Shown here one piece after another: positions 1 through 11,714 of a DNA stretch of 64,000 nucleotides. Each line of letters begins with the position of its first letter. The first letter of the stretch is position 1. The notes beneath the pieces are model-generated. The model had not been told where the DNA came from. It was given only the letters and a program-made list of their open reading frames with translations, and searched no databases. A program made the position numbers and the translations under genes. The DNA lies in contig NC_068350.1 of the NCBI RefSeq assembly GCF_014633365.1, positions 35,145,119 to 35,209,118 on the forward strand. The letters run 5' to 3'. The stretch is from Diospyros lotus. Its lineage: Eukaryota > Streptophyta > Magnoliopsida > Ericales > Ebenaceae.

Positions 1-374
1 GGATTCATCACTTGAGGATAAATCATCCTCACTCCATGCAGCTAAGACCTTTTTCTTCCTTTTTCTATCATTCTTTTTTCAAAAGAGATCCTTATGTGAC
101 CTAACTTTTTGCACTCAAAACATTGAACTTCATTAGTAGGAGTACCTTCTTTTTTTTTTCTCTTTATCTTTCTTAAAATTCCTTTTTTGATTGAATCCAC
201 CATTTTTCATAAATTTACTAAATCTCTTAGCAAGCATAGCAAAGTCATCACCATCACTATCTTGAGATTCTTTTTATTCCTTTCCAACCTTAAATGCTAC
301 ATTTTTATTTTTCTTTAAATCATCTCCATCATCCCTTTTCATCAAAGAATAACACCCACCAAGAAAAAGTATTT

Positions 375-592
375 TGTTTTGGTTCAACCTGTAGTCACAT
401 ATGAAATATCGGACAGTATAAATTTAGCAACACTTTTCCCTCCGAATCTACTGCAAAAAAGGGATAACGTGCAACTTCAAGTTGTCAATTATATCCTTTA
501 TGGAAACGACAAACCAATTTGGGGAATTTCTAACACAAATTCAATTAGTTCGGACTTGTTTAGTATTGAATTGGGACCATGATTTCATGGGT
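375..592 (+). other. Unidentified plus-strand insert with open frame
   Basis: A segment of about 215 bp on the strand opposite the surrounding copia gag. The frame is open from at least 355 to the stop at 580-582 and includes the peptides [15 protein letters not shown] and [14 protein letters not shown]. The composition looks coding-like (mixed hydrophobic and charged residues, few repeats), unlike shadow frames nearby. The copia gag similarity on the - strand stops at about 592 and resumes left of about 375, so this is an insertion or replacement. I do not recognise the protein family. It has no methionine start of its own (the first in-frame residues come from TTG), so it would be a fragment of something longer. 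Confidence 0.4.
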
Positions 593-1247
593 CATATGTG
601 ACCTTAACAAATTATCAAATGATAGATTATCTAACTCTTTGGCCTCGGTTATAGCTGTGACTTTAGGATCCCAAGCCTTTGGAGGTTTCTCAATATTTTT
701 CTCACTTTCTCACCATTGGTATATGTTTTTCCTAGAGACTAATCTAAACCAGTGACTATATCATTGAATCTAATAAACATTTCTTTCATTAATTCATTTT
801 CTTTCATATAAAATAACTCATAATCATGAATAAGAAAATTAATTTTTGTTTCTTTTACTTGTTTTGTACCTTCATGCATTACTTCTAAGTTGTCCCAAAT
901 TTCTTTGGTGGTTTTGCATGTAGACACCCGGTTAAACTCCTCGGGGCATAGAGCACAGAACAATGTGTTCATAGTTCTTGCATTTGTCTCCACGATTCAT
1001 TTGTCGTCTTCCATCCCGCCTCCATTTTCTCCATGTTTGGAAGCTTAACTTTCTTCTTGATGGACTGCAAAATTTTATGTCCAACATAAGAAAATAAAAC
1101 ATATGTTTCTTCCAATAGCCATAGTTAGAGCCATCAAAGAAAAGAGGACGGGAGGTGCTTTGACCCTCAAATGAGATGAACCGAAAATGTGCACCATTAA
1201 GTATCTTTAACCTTAGGTTGTTAGACTTTTGAAAAGAGTGGGAACTT

Positions 1248-1260
1248 GGCTCTGATACTA
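1248..1260 (-). other. Copia primer binding site (tRNA-Met type)
   Basis: On the - strand this reads TAGTATCAGAGCC, one base from the usual copia initiator-tRNA-Met primer site TGGTATCAGAGCC. It lies two bases after the LTR end (TATATCA) and just before the gag remnant, which orients the element to the - strand and fixes the LTR boundary at about 1263. Confidence 0.8.
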
Positions 1261-1262
1261 AT

Positions 1263-2570
1263 TGATATAATTGTATAGCAATGACACCGTGGTGAATTGG
1301 GTTATTTAATTTTAAAAAATTGAATGAGCTTGAAATCTTTTTGTTGAAAAATGAGAATTTAATGCAAATAAGGGTGATTGGGGGAATTGGTTTGCACAAT
1401 AAATGAAATAAAGAATAAAAGCAATAGAATGACACACAAAATTTATAGTGGTTCAGTCGAACGGCCTTGTATTAGTCCACTCCCTTAACTCCTCACTAAG
1501 GATTTTAAACACTTCACTATAGTCTCGTACTTAATCAAAAGTAGGTCCTCTAGTCCTCAAGACTAGAAATTATAACCTCTTACAAACAATATAGGACCTC
1601 TAGCAATTTTGCTAGGAATTACAAAAGATTTCCTAGAAGAGAGAGTCTAAGAGAATAATCTCTTAGTTATAAGATCTCTCAAACAAATAAATACAAGACT
1701 TGAATGAGTAAATTCAAATGAGAATCAAAGCCTTTGAGAAACTTTTTACAACACTTGAGCACTTAAGAGTTGTTGGAACACTTAAAGCTTGCAGTTAATT
1801 TTCTAACCCCATAAACGCTCCATCAAGTCTGAATTTATAGAGGAAGACAAGCCATTTGAAAATTTAGTTGTTGGTGGGTAGTTGGCACATTTAATGACTT
1901 GACAAAACTAGCTATTAGAGATTTTTGTGACAAAAACAGTCGATGAATTCATAGAATTGGTCAACTGGTTAGTTCAAAAATTTGAAAAACGATTGACATT
2001 AGAGTAAAAAATGATCGACGTCCTTGAAAAATTGTTAATCGATCTTGATGTAGTGGTTGTCAACTGCTCACGGCCGAGAGACTGATTTTAACCGAACGAT
2101 AGGCTATAGAAGCCAGTTGACAATAAGGACAAAAGTGGTCGACAATTCCTTAGAATAGGTCTACGACTTGTCATTTGCTTTTGAAAACATTTTGCTCTAT
2201 TTTCACCAACAATATTTTAAATCCGATTTTGAAACACATATTAGGAGATTCTTTTGAATCAAAAAATTTGTTTTTCCAATCTCTATCTAGAAAAGATTTG
2301 AATTTAAAGAAATGTTGAAATTGATTTTTCATTTGAGATCAAAAACATTTTATAACTTGGTTTAGGATACAGATATAAAACCAATGCTTTTTATCATCAA
2401 AACCAAAAACATGAGTAAAATATCATTCTCATGTCCAATGCGCGCATTTGGAATTTAATTTTAGGTCTACTTTTCCAATCACAGTTTGTTTAGGGAAGGA
2501 GTTAACATCATTAATGAAATCAAAACACAATTGGTGGCATTAAAATGACATCAATCATAATATTTGTTAT
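1263..2570 (-). mobile_element. LTR-B copy 1 (Sirevirus-like LTR)
   Basis: Long terminal repeat of the copia element whose gag lies at 1-1262. The - strand 3' end is fixed by the primer site; the other end is approximate (somewhere near 2560-2580). Homologous sequence recurs at 47506-48900 and 58926-61600. The middle (about 1930-2170) holds repeated GTCGAC-like hexamers (gtcgatg, gatcgacg, gtggtcgac), strongly diverged in this copy. No coding frame is supported. Confidence 0.7.
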
Positions 2571-3000
2571 GTCATAGGAAAAAACTCGTTAAAATACCAA
2601 AAAAGTCCAAAAGCCCAAAATAACTTTTTGGGCTAAAGAGTGTAAATTTCCTTATAAGCGAGTGGGGCTCCAACGCAATACGCAAACTAGATAACCCTGA
2701 CATCCAAAAATTTCTCTAGAAAGATAAACGTCATCTATAAGAGATAGATGTTATTTGTAAGAATCATGATCCTACTAAAGTTAAGAAACGTCAAAAAAGA
2801 CATTATTTGTAAGAATGATAATCTTAGACTACATATGATTACTCTATATCCCTCAATAAATAGGTAGGCACTCATTCCAGAAAATGTACATCTCTAATAT
2901 TAGTTTCAATACGGTCTTCATCATCTTCATTGCTTGACTTAAGCATCGGAGTGTTTATATAGGGACCTCCCTATGCCCTCTGACTATTTTCTTCCTTGCA
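2571..3000 (+). repeat. LTR-like segment upstream of MED26 copy A
   Basis: Sequence shared with 61610-62050 and partly with 48780-48900. It has a TATA-like run (tcaataaataggtagg, about 2872) and a polypyrimidine tract ending cttccttgcag at about 3000. It resembles the U3-R-U5 part of a plant LTR, but no internal region or second LTR follows. It always precedes the MED26-like 5' flank, so it was copied with it. Confidence 0.45.
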
Positions 3001-4382
3001 GGCTCAGGTGACTTGATGACTACGTTTCAAGTCAAATAAATGCATTGTTGTATCTTAGCAACAACAATGAATTTATTGAACCTTTTTCAAAATATAATTG
3101 TCAATTGGATCCTAAGACAAAACAAAACAACTTATTTGACACTTCATTCTTTTTTTTTTTGTCATGTTTCTTATCTTAAAACATATGTATGAAGAGTATT
3201 CAATTTAATAATAAATAAAATCTTCTTGTTTGTTGTTATTTGAGTAAAAGCGACAAGTTTGATCATATTCTCTTTTCTTGTAGAAATAACAATTTCAACG
3301 TATTTGGTAGATCATTTTGCAACATTTTACATAAATGAAATTTTATCGTACATCCTTACAAAAGTAATAGTCGACAAGTTTGACCGTTGGTCGGTTATAG
3401 TTTTAAGTATAAATAACCGTTTTGGCAAATTATGTAAATAATTTTATTTATGAGAATTTCTAATATAAAATGCAATACTAACAACTATATATTTTAACAA
3501 AATAGCAATAGAGGAAAACACAACTATTTTAATGATTTATGCATATTTATTATATCTGTTTCATTATTTTTCATATATGTGTTAGGAGATGGGATATATA
3601 TTAATGTAAGATCAATAAAAGATGGACATATGTGGGAATAAAAGAAAATCTTATCACCTTGTAAACAGAGAATCTTTATGGTTGAGACTCTTAAATGTAG
3701 AGATGCCCCCAATGTGTTACTCAACTTTTTTTGGTCTAGGTTTTGCCCTAGCCTTATCTGTTGTCGCTTCAGCTTTATATATTTCTTGTTTTATATAATT
3801 CTTATTTACAAAAAAAAAAAAAAGAAGATTCCCAGAAAAATCTCTCTAAAGATGGCAACATAATCTTGAACAACTAGAAGAATATCATCATTCATTGATT
3901 TTGATCTTTTATATCAGATTGATACAATTAATCCTGCAGTAAATTATATCTCTATGTTTGGCTTTTAAGAACCCCTTTTTAGTTGAACCTAGTTCTTTGT
4001 GCCCCTCGTGTGCCTGGTTCAGGTTACAATAATTCCTTCATATTGACGTTACACTTCAGATAATCAATATTCTTGGAAACACCACCACAAAAAGTCTGCA
4101 AACAAAATATAATCGATCTTTTAGGAAAATCTTTTGTTTCCCTCGCGTCTGCAAGCCATAAGACTTACCACACTGATCTTTAGTGTTTGATTGTCATAAC
4201 CAATTGGCTCTTAAGAGTACCAAAACAGGTAAGAACTAAAGTTCTCAAGCTTTATTTCTTGCTTATCTTGTGTATCAAATTCAAGCTTTCATAGTAAATC
4301 AGATAGTAGCCAAATTCTAGTTTCTGGATGCATATTGGCAGGACCTGATTTTTTTCATATAGGTTTTTTGGAATTTCGTGCC
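3001..4382 (+). promoter_or_regulatory. MED26-like 5' flank, copy A
   Basis: Non-coding region immediately upstream of a MED26-like start codon (4383). Near-identical blocks recur before the other copies: 48900-50397, 57591-58859 and 62050-63428, plus 23739-24365. Landmarks are a gtcatgtttctt block (about 3161), a block beginning ccttgtaaacagagaat (about 3658), an A-run followed by ttcccagaaaaatctctct, and a block with gaacccctttttagttgaac (about 3968). A possible 5'-UTR intron has its donor at ggtaagaac (about 4229) and an acceptor tatag at about 4361. A 60-codon open frame at 3259-3441 recurs in copies C and E but is probably just conserved non-coding sequence. Confidence 0.55.
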
Positions 4383-4427
4383 ATGTTTGGCAACTCTGGA
4401 ACTTTGGATGAATGGAGGAACTATTTT
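4383..4427 (+). pseudogene. MED26: MED26-like copy A, start of exon 1
   Basis: First 15 codons (MFGNSGTLDEWRNYF) of a MED26-like gene, cut by the copia element that begins at 4428. The reading continues at 21005 after the element's target duplication (ATTTT at 4423-4427, ACTTT at 21000-21004, one mismatch). Compared with the intact exon at 63429, codon 2 is TTT instead of TCT. Plant MED26 proteins are Mediator subunits that carry a TFIIS N-terminal domain and act in RNA polymerase II transcription. This copy cannot be translated through the 16.6-kb insertion. Confidence 0.75.
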
Positions 4428-5057
4428 TGTTATTTATATGTGAAGCATCAATGCCACACCGTTTATGGCTGGAGCTGGAAGGTCGCGTAGGCAACCTTGG
4501 GCTGCCTTTTGGCGTCCGATGGATGGCCACATGGCAACCATTCGTGCTTTCCAGATGGCGCCTATCCAAGCATTCCGTGCTCAAAAATATCGTGTTGCAC
4601 AAATTAAATCTCAGCCCTCTATCTTGCTTTATGCTGCCTCATCTCATCTGTCCAAGATAGCTATTTATCTCTCTCTCTCTCTCTTAGGATTTGAAGCAGC
4701 ATCTGATATACCCGATTCCGCCATTAACAGAATAAAGAAGGTAAGGCCGAGGATCAGAGAGAGAAAGGAGGGGAAGAAGGTAAGCTCTTCAGGTGCTGTT
4801 TCGGTTGGAGGAGGTCTTGTGGCTTTCCTCATCTTGTTAGTAAAGCTCTGTACATGTTTTATGTATGTATGATTTTCTTTCTGGTTTGATAGTTTTGCCC
4901 TAATTTGTATTAGTGATTTTGGGTGATTTTGTTTATCAAATCAGTATTGTATAGAGTGTTTTATGAGCTTCTTTCGTGGGTGTAATCTCTATTTCTCATA
5001 TAGTGCTGTGAGCTCTTCTCATCAGAGCTCAACATGGACGTAGCCCATTTGGGAAAA
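4428..5057 (+). repeat. Copia 5' LTR, first part
   Basis: First 630 bases of the 5' LTR, matching 20215-20842. It starts TGTTATTTATATG directly after the duplicated ATTTT and ends at gacgtagcccatttggg, where the Athila LTR begins; the rest of this LTR is at 15743-15898. It includes a CT-microsatellite (about 4670-4685) and a short open frame that is a shadow. Confidence 0.9.
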
Positions 5058-5060
5058 TTC

Positions 5061-6325
5061 TGGCCGGCTGTTGAACCACTCCAGAATTAGTATCTATATA
5101 TCTCTTCTCTTCTCTAGTTTGCAGCAAAGTGCACCCTAGGTCGTCTCTCACAAGGAGCCTCACCTTCTTCTACCAACAAGGAGAACCAATATAAACAACA
5201 GTTTGTTTAGGGGGGGGGGGGTTTGACAGAAAACTAAGTAACAAAATAGAAACAAAATGAGAGATGAAAATCAATAAATGAAATGCAACCGACTGTATAT
5301 TTGTCCCCTATGTGAAATCTTCCTTGTCCTACCTATAAATATTGGCTTGTTAGATGTTTTAATCTCTGGATATCAAACTTAAAGCATCCCCAACAACCGT
5401 CCAAGGATTAGAATGATTGGAATAACAAAATGAATACAGAAATGTCTTATAAACAAAATGCAACCATTCACTCTCTATTCAACCTATCCGGAGCTATGCA
5501 AGAACAACCATTCAAGCACATTATATTCACTTCCGAGATGTTGTACCAACCGGCTACAACATTCTGTTCTCTTAAGCATTTAACAGAAAATGAATCCATG
5601 CAAATTCACACAAACCTGCCATGAACTCCATGCATTCACAAATCTGCTCAAACTAAACCAAATGGAAATGAATAAGAAACAAACAACAAACCAGGTTTTC
5701 GCAGCTCATCCGGGACTCAGATTCCACATGGGTTCAAGATACACAACCAGTTACAATAGCTCTAGCCTTCCATTACAGCAAGGAAAACAAAATGGAGACA
5801 AAAAAAATGAAGAGAAACAGAAAATGCTAACAACAATAAAAACAACCAGAATCTCTTCTCCTTCTCCTCTCTTCTCCCCCCTGGAAATAAATGCTAAGAG
5901 GCCTTAAATACATGGCTAAGAAAGGAAAAGCTAGGAAGGCTAGGGTTGGGCCTAGCCCAACAGAAAAGAAAAGAAACAAAAGGGAGGTAAGTGAGCCCAA
6001 AACAGCAAAATCGAGCAGCCCAAATCTGCTCCTTGAAAGTGAGCCCAAGCTCCTTTAGATGAGTCCCAAAATTGCCCAAGGCCGGCCTACCCTCATGAAG
6101 TTCGAGATGAGCCACTTCAAGCCTTTTCCAGCTGCTTCTCTAGCCCATCCAATATTCCCTAAAGCTAAGCAAGCTTGGATCCATAGAAGTAAGATAGAAA
6201 ATAGTGTAAGGATGATTTGAAGTATAATAAAATAGAAATCATGAAAGATCAGCAAAAATTACTTCAAATAGCGTAATAAGACTGAGGTGAAATGCCAAAA
6301 TATAGCATAAATATGCATGCTATCA
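5061..6325 (-). repeat. Athila 3' LTR
   Basis: 1265-bp LTR, the downstream copy for the - strand element. The right boundary is set by TGATAGC (- strand) next to the polypurine tract; the left is at the shared ...GGCCA, with a few ambiguous bases (5057-5061). It keeps a 35-bp stretch (about 6050-6085) missing from the other LTR. A run of ten or more G at about 5211 is on the + strand. Confidence 0.9.
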
Positions 6326-6340
6326 ACTCCCCCATACTTA
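6326..6340 (-). other. Athila polypurine tract
   Basis: On the - strand AAGTATGGGGGAGT abuts the LTR start TGATAGC. This is the plus-strand primer site for reverse transcription and fixes the element's orientation. Confidence 0.8.
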
Positions 6341-7656
6341 GACTTTTGCACTCCTGGGCAAAACACTAGACTCTATGACTCAAGAATAAAAATGTGGAAA
6401 AACACAAATCAGATGCAAGGTAAGTCTCCAAGAATTCATCATTCAAAGATCATCTTTCCTCTACTTCCAAGAAAAACAAGTGACATGGCAATTCATTCAA
6501 TAAGACAAATCAAAAGTAGAAGCCTCTCACAGGACAAGTGTATGCTCAAAAATCTCTCAAGAGGTGGTGGTGACTGTTTCGCTCAAATGCACCCAATCAC
6601 AATTCCACTACCATAAGCTTGTTTATCTTCTCAATCTCCACTATCCATGTCACATGCATGCCACAAATCAAAAGGGCTTATTCAGGGTTTTAATGTGGGG
6701 AAGAAAGAAATGGAAAGACAACAATGAAGGAAAACATGCCTTAGGTCGAGAAAACATTTCATGCAACTCCAAGATCAAGAGATAGAATTTCCAAGCATTT
6801 TGAAAAACATTGCATCTTTATTCAGTTGAGTGCATTTTATGCTCTGTCTCAACTTTGCTTGCTTTCTTCTTTTTCTCATCAATTTTTTTTTTTCATTTCA
6901 TTCATCATTTTTTTTTTTTTTTTGAAAGAGGTGAGTGCGTTTTATGCTCCTTCTCACCATTTTATCCTTTGCTTGCTTTTCTTTTTCTTTTTCATGGATG
7001 CAAATGGCCTTTGGCCTTATGACTTGCTTGATGAATTCAATCTCTCTCTCTAGAATGCACTTAATATTCCTCTTCCTAAGGTTGGAAGGTCCAAAAAGGT
7101 GTATGAAAATGAAGGGTAAGAATGATGGCTCTAAGTGGCAAGCGAAAGGGATTGATTGATTTTTTTTTTTTTAATAACAAAATGGCCAAATGGGGACAAG
7201 AAAGAATGCCTTAATCATGTTTGAGTCATGCATGAACAAATATAGCCTCAACCAAGAATCAAAACAAGTTCTAGAGTGGAGATCATGATAAGCGAATGCA
7301 CACACGAGAAAGACAATAGGCTCAAAATCCTCACGGCTGTAGACTACCCAATCAATCTATCAAATCAAACTCATTACCAAGTCACTTGAAATCAAGGAAG
7401 ATAAGATTGAAGTTCTAATCATGCTGGGTTCTTTTAGACTTAATTGCTTAACTTGCATTTCCACGCAAAACAGACTCAACTAGACCCAAGGAAAAAGGAA
7501 ATATGAAAAGATAAAGAAAATGCTGCTAAAATAAGAATGCTGCCCCCCCCCCCCCACACTTAGACTTTACATTGCCCTCAATGTAAACATGCAATTCCAA
7601 TCAAGAATAGGACAAGTAAATGTAAAATATTAGGGAGAGAGAAACAGCCTGATGTA
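6341..7656 (-). other. Athila 3' non-coding region (no env ORF)
   Basis: Between the integrase stop and the 3' LTR. No substantial - strand frame is present, so the env-like gene of some Athila elements is absent. Two partly similar blocks (gagtgcattttatgctc near 6828 and gagtgcgttttatgctc near 6931) form a diverged direct repeat. At 7542-7570 a C-run is preceded on the - strand by AAAGTCTAAGTGTGGGGG, a near copy of the polypurine tract next to the LTR. Confidence 0.7.
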
Positions 7657-8550
7657 TCAAATGGAGGTGGGATTGAGGAGATGCAACTCCTCCACAATAT
7701 GCTCCTGAAAGCTCTCGTAGAATGCCTTAAGCCGCTGCCCATTCACTGTGAATTGCTTTGCATTGGACTCGTCCTTGATTGCAACTGCACCAAAGGGAAA
7801 AACATGAATAACTATGAAAGGACCAGTCCAACGAGAACGTAACTTACCGGGCATCAACTTGAGACGGGAATTATATAGCAGAACTTTCTGGCCAACTTCG
7901 AATGTCTTCCTCACAATAAGCTTGTCATGCACAGCCTTGGTCTTCTCTTTGTAGACGCGTGAGTTCTCATATGCGTCCATCCTAATCTCCTCAAGCTCTT
8001 GAAGTTGGAGCTTTCTTTGGGACCCCGCTTGACTGATGTCCATATTGCATTGCTTCACTGCCCAATATGCCTTATGCTCCGCTTCCACTGGCAAGTGACA
8101 CGCTTTTCCAAAAACCAACCTGTAGGGGGACATGCCGATGGGGGTTTTGTAGGCAGTGCGATAGGCCCATAACGCATCTTCTAATCTCTGGCTCCAGTCT
8201 TTCCTATTGGGCTGGACAGTCTTCTCCAAAATCTGCTTGATCTCCCTATTTGAGACTTCAGATTGCCCATTAGTCTGTGGATGATAAGGAGTCGCCACTT
8301 TGTGTATTACCCCATACTTACGAAGTAGGGTGTCCATCTTTCTATTGCAAAAGTGGGATCCTTGGTCGCTGATGATGGCCTTGGGCATGCCAAACCTGCA
8401 AAAGATGTGAGAACGAACAAAATCTGTAACCACAGAAGCATCATCAGTCCTGGTGGCTTTAGCTTCCACCCACTTAGAAACATAATCCACGGCTAACAGA
8501 ATGTACACATAACCAAATGACACAGGAAATGGACCCATGAAGTCAATGCC
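7657..8550 (-). pseudogene. Athila integrase core and C-terminus
   Basis: Integrase part of pol. It continues in the same frame as the RT ORF across one stop (TAG at 8551-8553, where the family has Trp of a [13 protein letters not shown] motif). The three acidic catalytic positions are visible: Asp in GIDFMGPF, Asp in ISDQGSHF, and Glu in [10 protein letters not shown]. The C-terminus has the [11 protein letters not shown] motif common in gypsy integrases. The zinc-binding N-terminal domain lies in the upstream frame. Function would be strand transfer of the cDNA into the host chromosome. About 294 codons are open, the usual size for this region. Confidence 0.9.
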
Positions 8551-10974
8551 CTAAACATCAAAGATTTCACAAAACAATAAGGGTTGTTGAGGCATTTCAT
8601 TCCTAAGTGATATAGTGCCTGTGTGTTGGCAACGTGTGCAATTCTTACAGAACTCATATGAATCCTTAAAGAGTGAAGGCCAATATAATCCAGAATCTAG
8701 GACTTTCCTAGCTGTACGTTGGGGACCAAAGTGACCACCACATGCAAGTGTGTGACAAAAATTTAAGACAGATGCAAACTCATGGTTAGGCACACATCTC
8801 CTGATGACCTGGTCACTACACATGCGCCACAGATAGGGATCATCCCACACATAATACCGAGCCTGACTCTTAAATTTATTTAGCTGTTCCTTCTTAAAAT
8901 ATGCAGGTAATTCAGAAGCAGCTAAATAATTTACCAAATCAGCATACCAAGGCTCAACACCGTGAATGTGGTATAATAACTCATCTGGGAAATCATCCTT
9001 GATAGGCTGGGAGTCCATGACTGTGGAATCTGAAAAAGGAGGGACCCTGCTCAAATGATCAGCTACTAGGTTCTCGGCCCCACTCTTATCTTTTGTCTCA
9101 ACATTGAACTCCTGAAGTAGGAGCATCCACCGTATCAACCTGGGCTTAGCATCGGGCTTCTTCAATAGGTATTTCAAGTCTGCATGGTCAGAAAACACGA
9201 CAACATTAGAACCCAGAAGATAGGAGCGAAATTTATCTAAAGCAAACACAATAGCTAAAAGCTCCTTCTCAGTCGTGGTGTAGTTTTCTTGAGCAGCATC
9301 CAAGGTGTGCGAGGCATAGGCAATGACATGTGACTTCTTCTCCACACGCTGTGAAAGGACGACACCCACTGCAAAGTTGGAGGCGTCGCACATCAACTCG
9401 AAGGGCAACTCCCAGTCGGGTGGCTGTATGATGGGTGGAGAAATCAATCGACTCTTTAGTTCTTCAAATGCCCGCTTGCACTGCTCATCAAAGTGGAAGG
9501 TCACTTCTTTCTGGAGGAGGTGGGAAAGTGGAAGTGCAATCTTGCTGAAATTCTTGATGAACCTCCTGTAAAATCCTGCATGGCCAAGGAAAGAACGCAC
9601 CTCCCTCACAGAGGTGGGGTAAGGTAATGAAGCAATAACATCAACCTTAGACCGATCCACTTCTATACCCTTCTTAGACAGAACATGCCCTAAAACAATT
9701 CCTTGTTCTACCATGAAATGACATTTTTCAAAATTTAAAACAAGGTTCTTTTCAATGCATCTCTCTAGGACTCTACCCAAGCTAACCAAGCAATCATCAA
9801 AAGAAGTGCCATAAACTGAAAAATCATCCATGAACACTTCCATGCAATGCTCTAGAAAATCTGAAAATATACTTACCATGCATCGCTGAAAGGTACCTGG
9901 AGCATTACATAGACCGAAAGGCATTCTTCTATAAGCGAATGTGCCAAAGGGGCAGGTGAAGGTGGTCTTCTCTTGATCCTCTGGGGCTATGCAAATCTGA
10001 AAGTATCCAGAAAAACCGTCAAGGAAACAATAGTGTGACTTACCAGCCAACCTCTCCAACATCTGATCAATGAATGGGAAAGGAAAATGATCCTTTCTGG
10101 TTGCTTGGTTCAGCTTTCTATAATCAATGCAGACTCTCCAGCTGTTCTGCACTCTCATGGGGATAAGCTCATTCTGCTCATTTGGGACCACCGTGATGCC
10201 CGTCTTTTTTGGAACAACCTGCACGGGACTCACCCATTTGCTATCAGAAATAGGGTAAATAATATCGGCTGCAAGTAATTTACTTACCTCCTGTTTTACC
10301 ACATCAAGGATGGTTGGGTTAAGTCTTCTTTGAGGCTGCCTTGCTGGTTTTGCTCCTTCCTCCAATAAGATACAGTGCATGCAAATAGATGGGCTGATTC
10401 CAGTTATGTCCGCTAAAGTCCACCCAATTGCTTTCTTATTATTTTTCAGCACATCCAACAACTTTCTCTCTTGGTCAGGCTGCAAGTTATTTGCAATGAT
10501 GACTGGCAGCTTCTCATCTTTCTCCAAGAATGCATACTTGAGGTGCTGAGGCAAAGGCTTGCACTGAATGGTGGGTGGTTGCTGCAAAGAGGGGGCTGAC
10601 CTATTTGACTGCAACTCTAACTCCAAGGCACTATCAACCTGCTCAACAAGGTCAGCAGCACTATCTTCCACTTGGGAAATGTTAGCATCAAAATCAAACT
10701 CGTGCCTATGCAAAAATTCAGCAATCTCTAAGCATGCAGCACATTGACTCTCTCCATCACTACAATTAGTGCAAATAATCATATCTGGGAACTCATGCAC
10801 AGTGGGGAGTTTATTAATTAAATCAGAAGACTCAGAACATGCTTCATTCACTAACGGGTCAACTCTATTTACTTGAAAAGTGGAATGATCCTCAGCAGGG
10901 AATTTCATGGCATCAAGTATCTTGAAGTTAATTGTGTTACCAGCAAATTCCATGGAAAGTGTACCCTCATGCAC
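8551..10974 (-). pseudogene. Athila reverse transcriptase-RNase H
   Basis: 807 open codons. Residues about 265-420 are the RT core (WRVCIDYRKLNQATRKDHFP; catalytic FMDDFSVYG); then the RNase H domain (MCDASNFAVGVVL, YTTTEKELLAIVFALDKFR) and, at the end, the integrase zinc domain (HEFASVLNFCH, then CKNCTRCQ). RT copies genomic RNA and RNase H removes it. The frame is shifted by one base from the protease frame upstream (about 10975-10990, apparent 1-bp deletion), and a TAG at 8551 separates it from the integrase core. Catalytic residues themselves are kept, fitting a recent insertion. Confidence 0.92.
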
Positions 10975-11714
10975 ATTGATATAGTTCTAGCAGTTTTTAA
11001 GAATGGTCTCCCTAGTATCAAGGGTGCATGCTCAAGTGTGCTGCCATCTTCCATATTCAAAACATAAAAATCGGCTGGAAAGATTAAATCCTTAACCGTA
11101 ACCAGCACATCTTCTAGGACTCCAGTGGGGTGTGCAGTACTTCTATTGGCCAGCTGGACAACCACTCCTGTTGGCTTCAAAGGACCACACTGCAATGAAG
11201 CATATATAGAGTTAGGCATGACATTAATGGATGCACCTAAATCTAGTAAAGCATTGCTAAATTGCATGTCTCCTATAGTACAAGGAATGGAAAACGTCCC
11301 TGGATCTTTACACTTTGCTGGCATGGCAGGTTGGATAAGGGCAGAGACATTTCTCCCAAGGTTGATCTTCTCATTCCCCTTAAGCTTCCTCTTGTGAGTA
11401 CACAAATCTTTGAGAAATTTTGCATACTCGGGGATCTGCCTAATGGCTTCAAGGAGGGGTATGTTGACTTCCACTTTCTTGAATGTCTCCAAAATATCTT
11501 TATCTAATTCGACCTCTGCTCTTTTCTTGTTTTGTATTGCTCGATGTGGGAATGGCAGGGGCTGGTTGTTGGAAGACTCTCCTTGTTCTTGATAGCTGGA
11601 GTTTGGCTGCTTAGCTTCTTGGATTGAGGAGGGCTGCTGCTCTTTGCTACCCTCTACATGCTGCTTCATGTTTGATGATGGTGGAGGGGTTGGGATGATT
11701 ACTTCTTTCCCACT
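10905..11714 (-). pseudogene. Athila aspartic protease
   Basis: Retroviral-type aspartic protease with the Athila-style active site DLGASINVMPNSIY and the later motif LILGRPFLKTART. It would cleave the gag-pol polyprotein. It is in the same frame as gag, separated by a TGA at about 11715-11717 that looks like a CGA-to-TGA change before SGKEV, and it loses the RT frame near 10980. About 250 codons are open. Confidence 0.88.

Larger units (their letters stand above)
1..1262 (-). pseudogene. Sirevirus-like copia gag remnant
   Basis: Decayed gag of a Ty1/copia element on the - strand. Read right to left it gives an FDGSNYGYWKKHM segment near 1110-1150, then a gag helical region at 739-993 (NTLFCALCPEEFNRVS, then KEIWDNLEVMHEGTKQVKE), which is typical of Sirevirus-type capsid proteins. 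Weaker similarity follows (KAWDPKVTAI at about 650) and a zinc knuckle near 75-120 whose last Cys is replaced by Phe (CFECKKLGHIR, then no Cys). A foreign plus-strand segment interrupts it at about 375-592. Several stops and shifts make it non-coding. It sits directly downstream, on the - strand, of a tRNA-Met-type primer site and LTR at 1248-2570. Lineage is inferred from remembered family motifs; the copia gag identity is firm. Confidence 0.8.

Noticed and set aside
4252..4602. 116-codon - strand frame over the MED26 exon/LTR junction
   Set aside because: It spans the copia insertion boundary and runs opposite to both the exon and the LTR, so it is a shadow.
6810..7159. Overlapping + strand frames in the Athila 3' region
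   Set aside because: They arise from T-rich and CT-rich tracts, overlap in three frames and have no recognisable domain.
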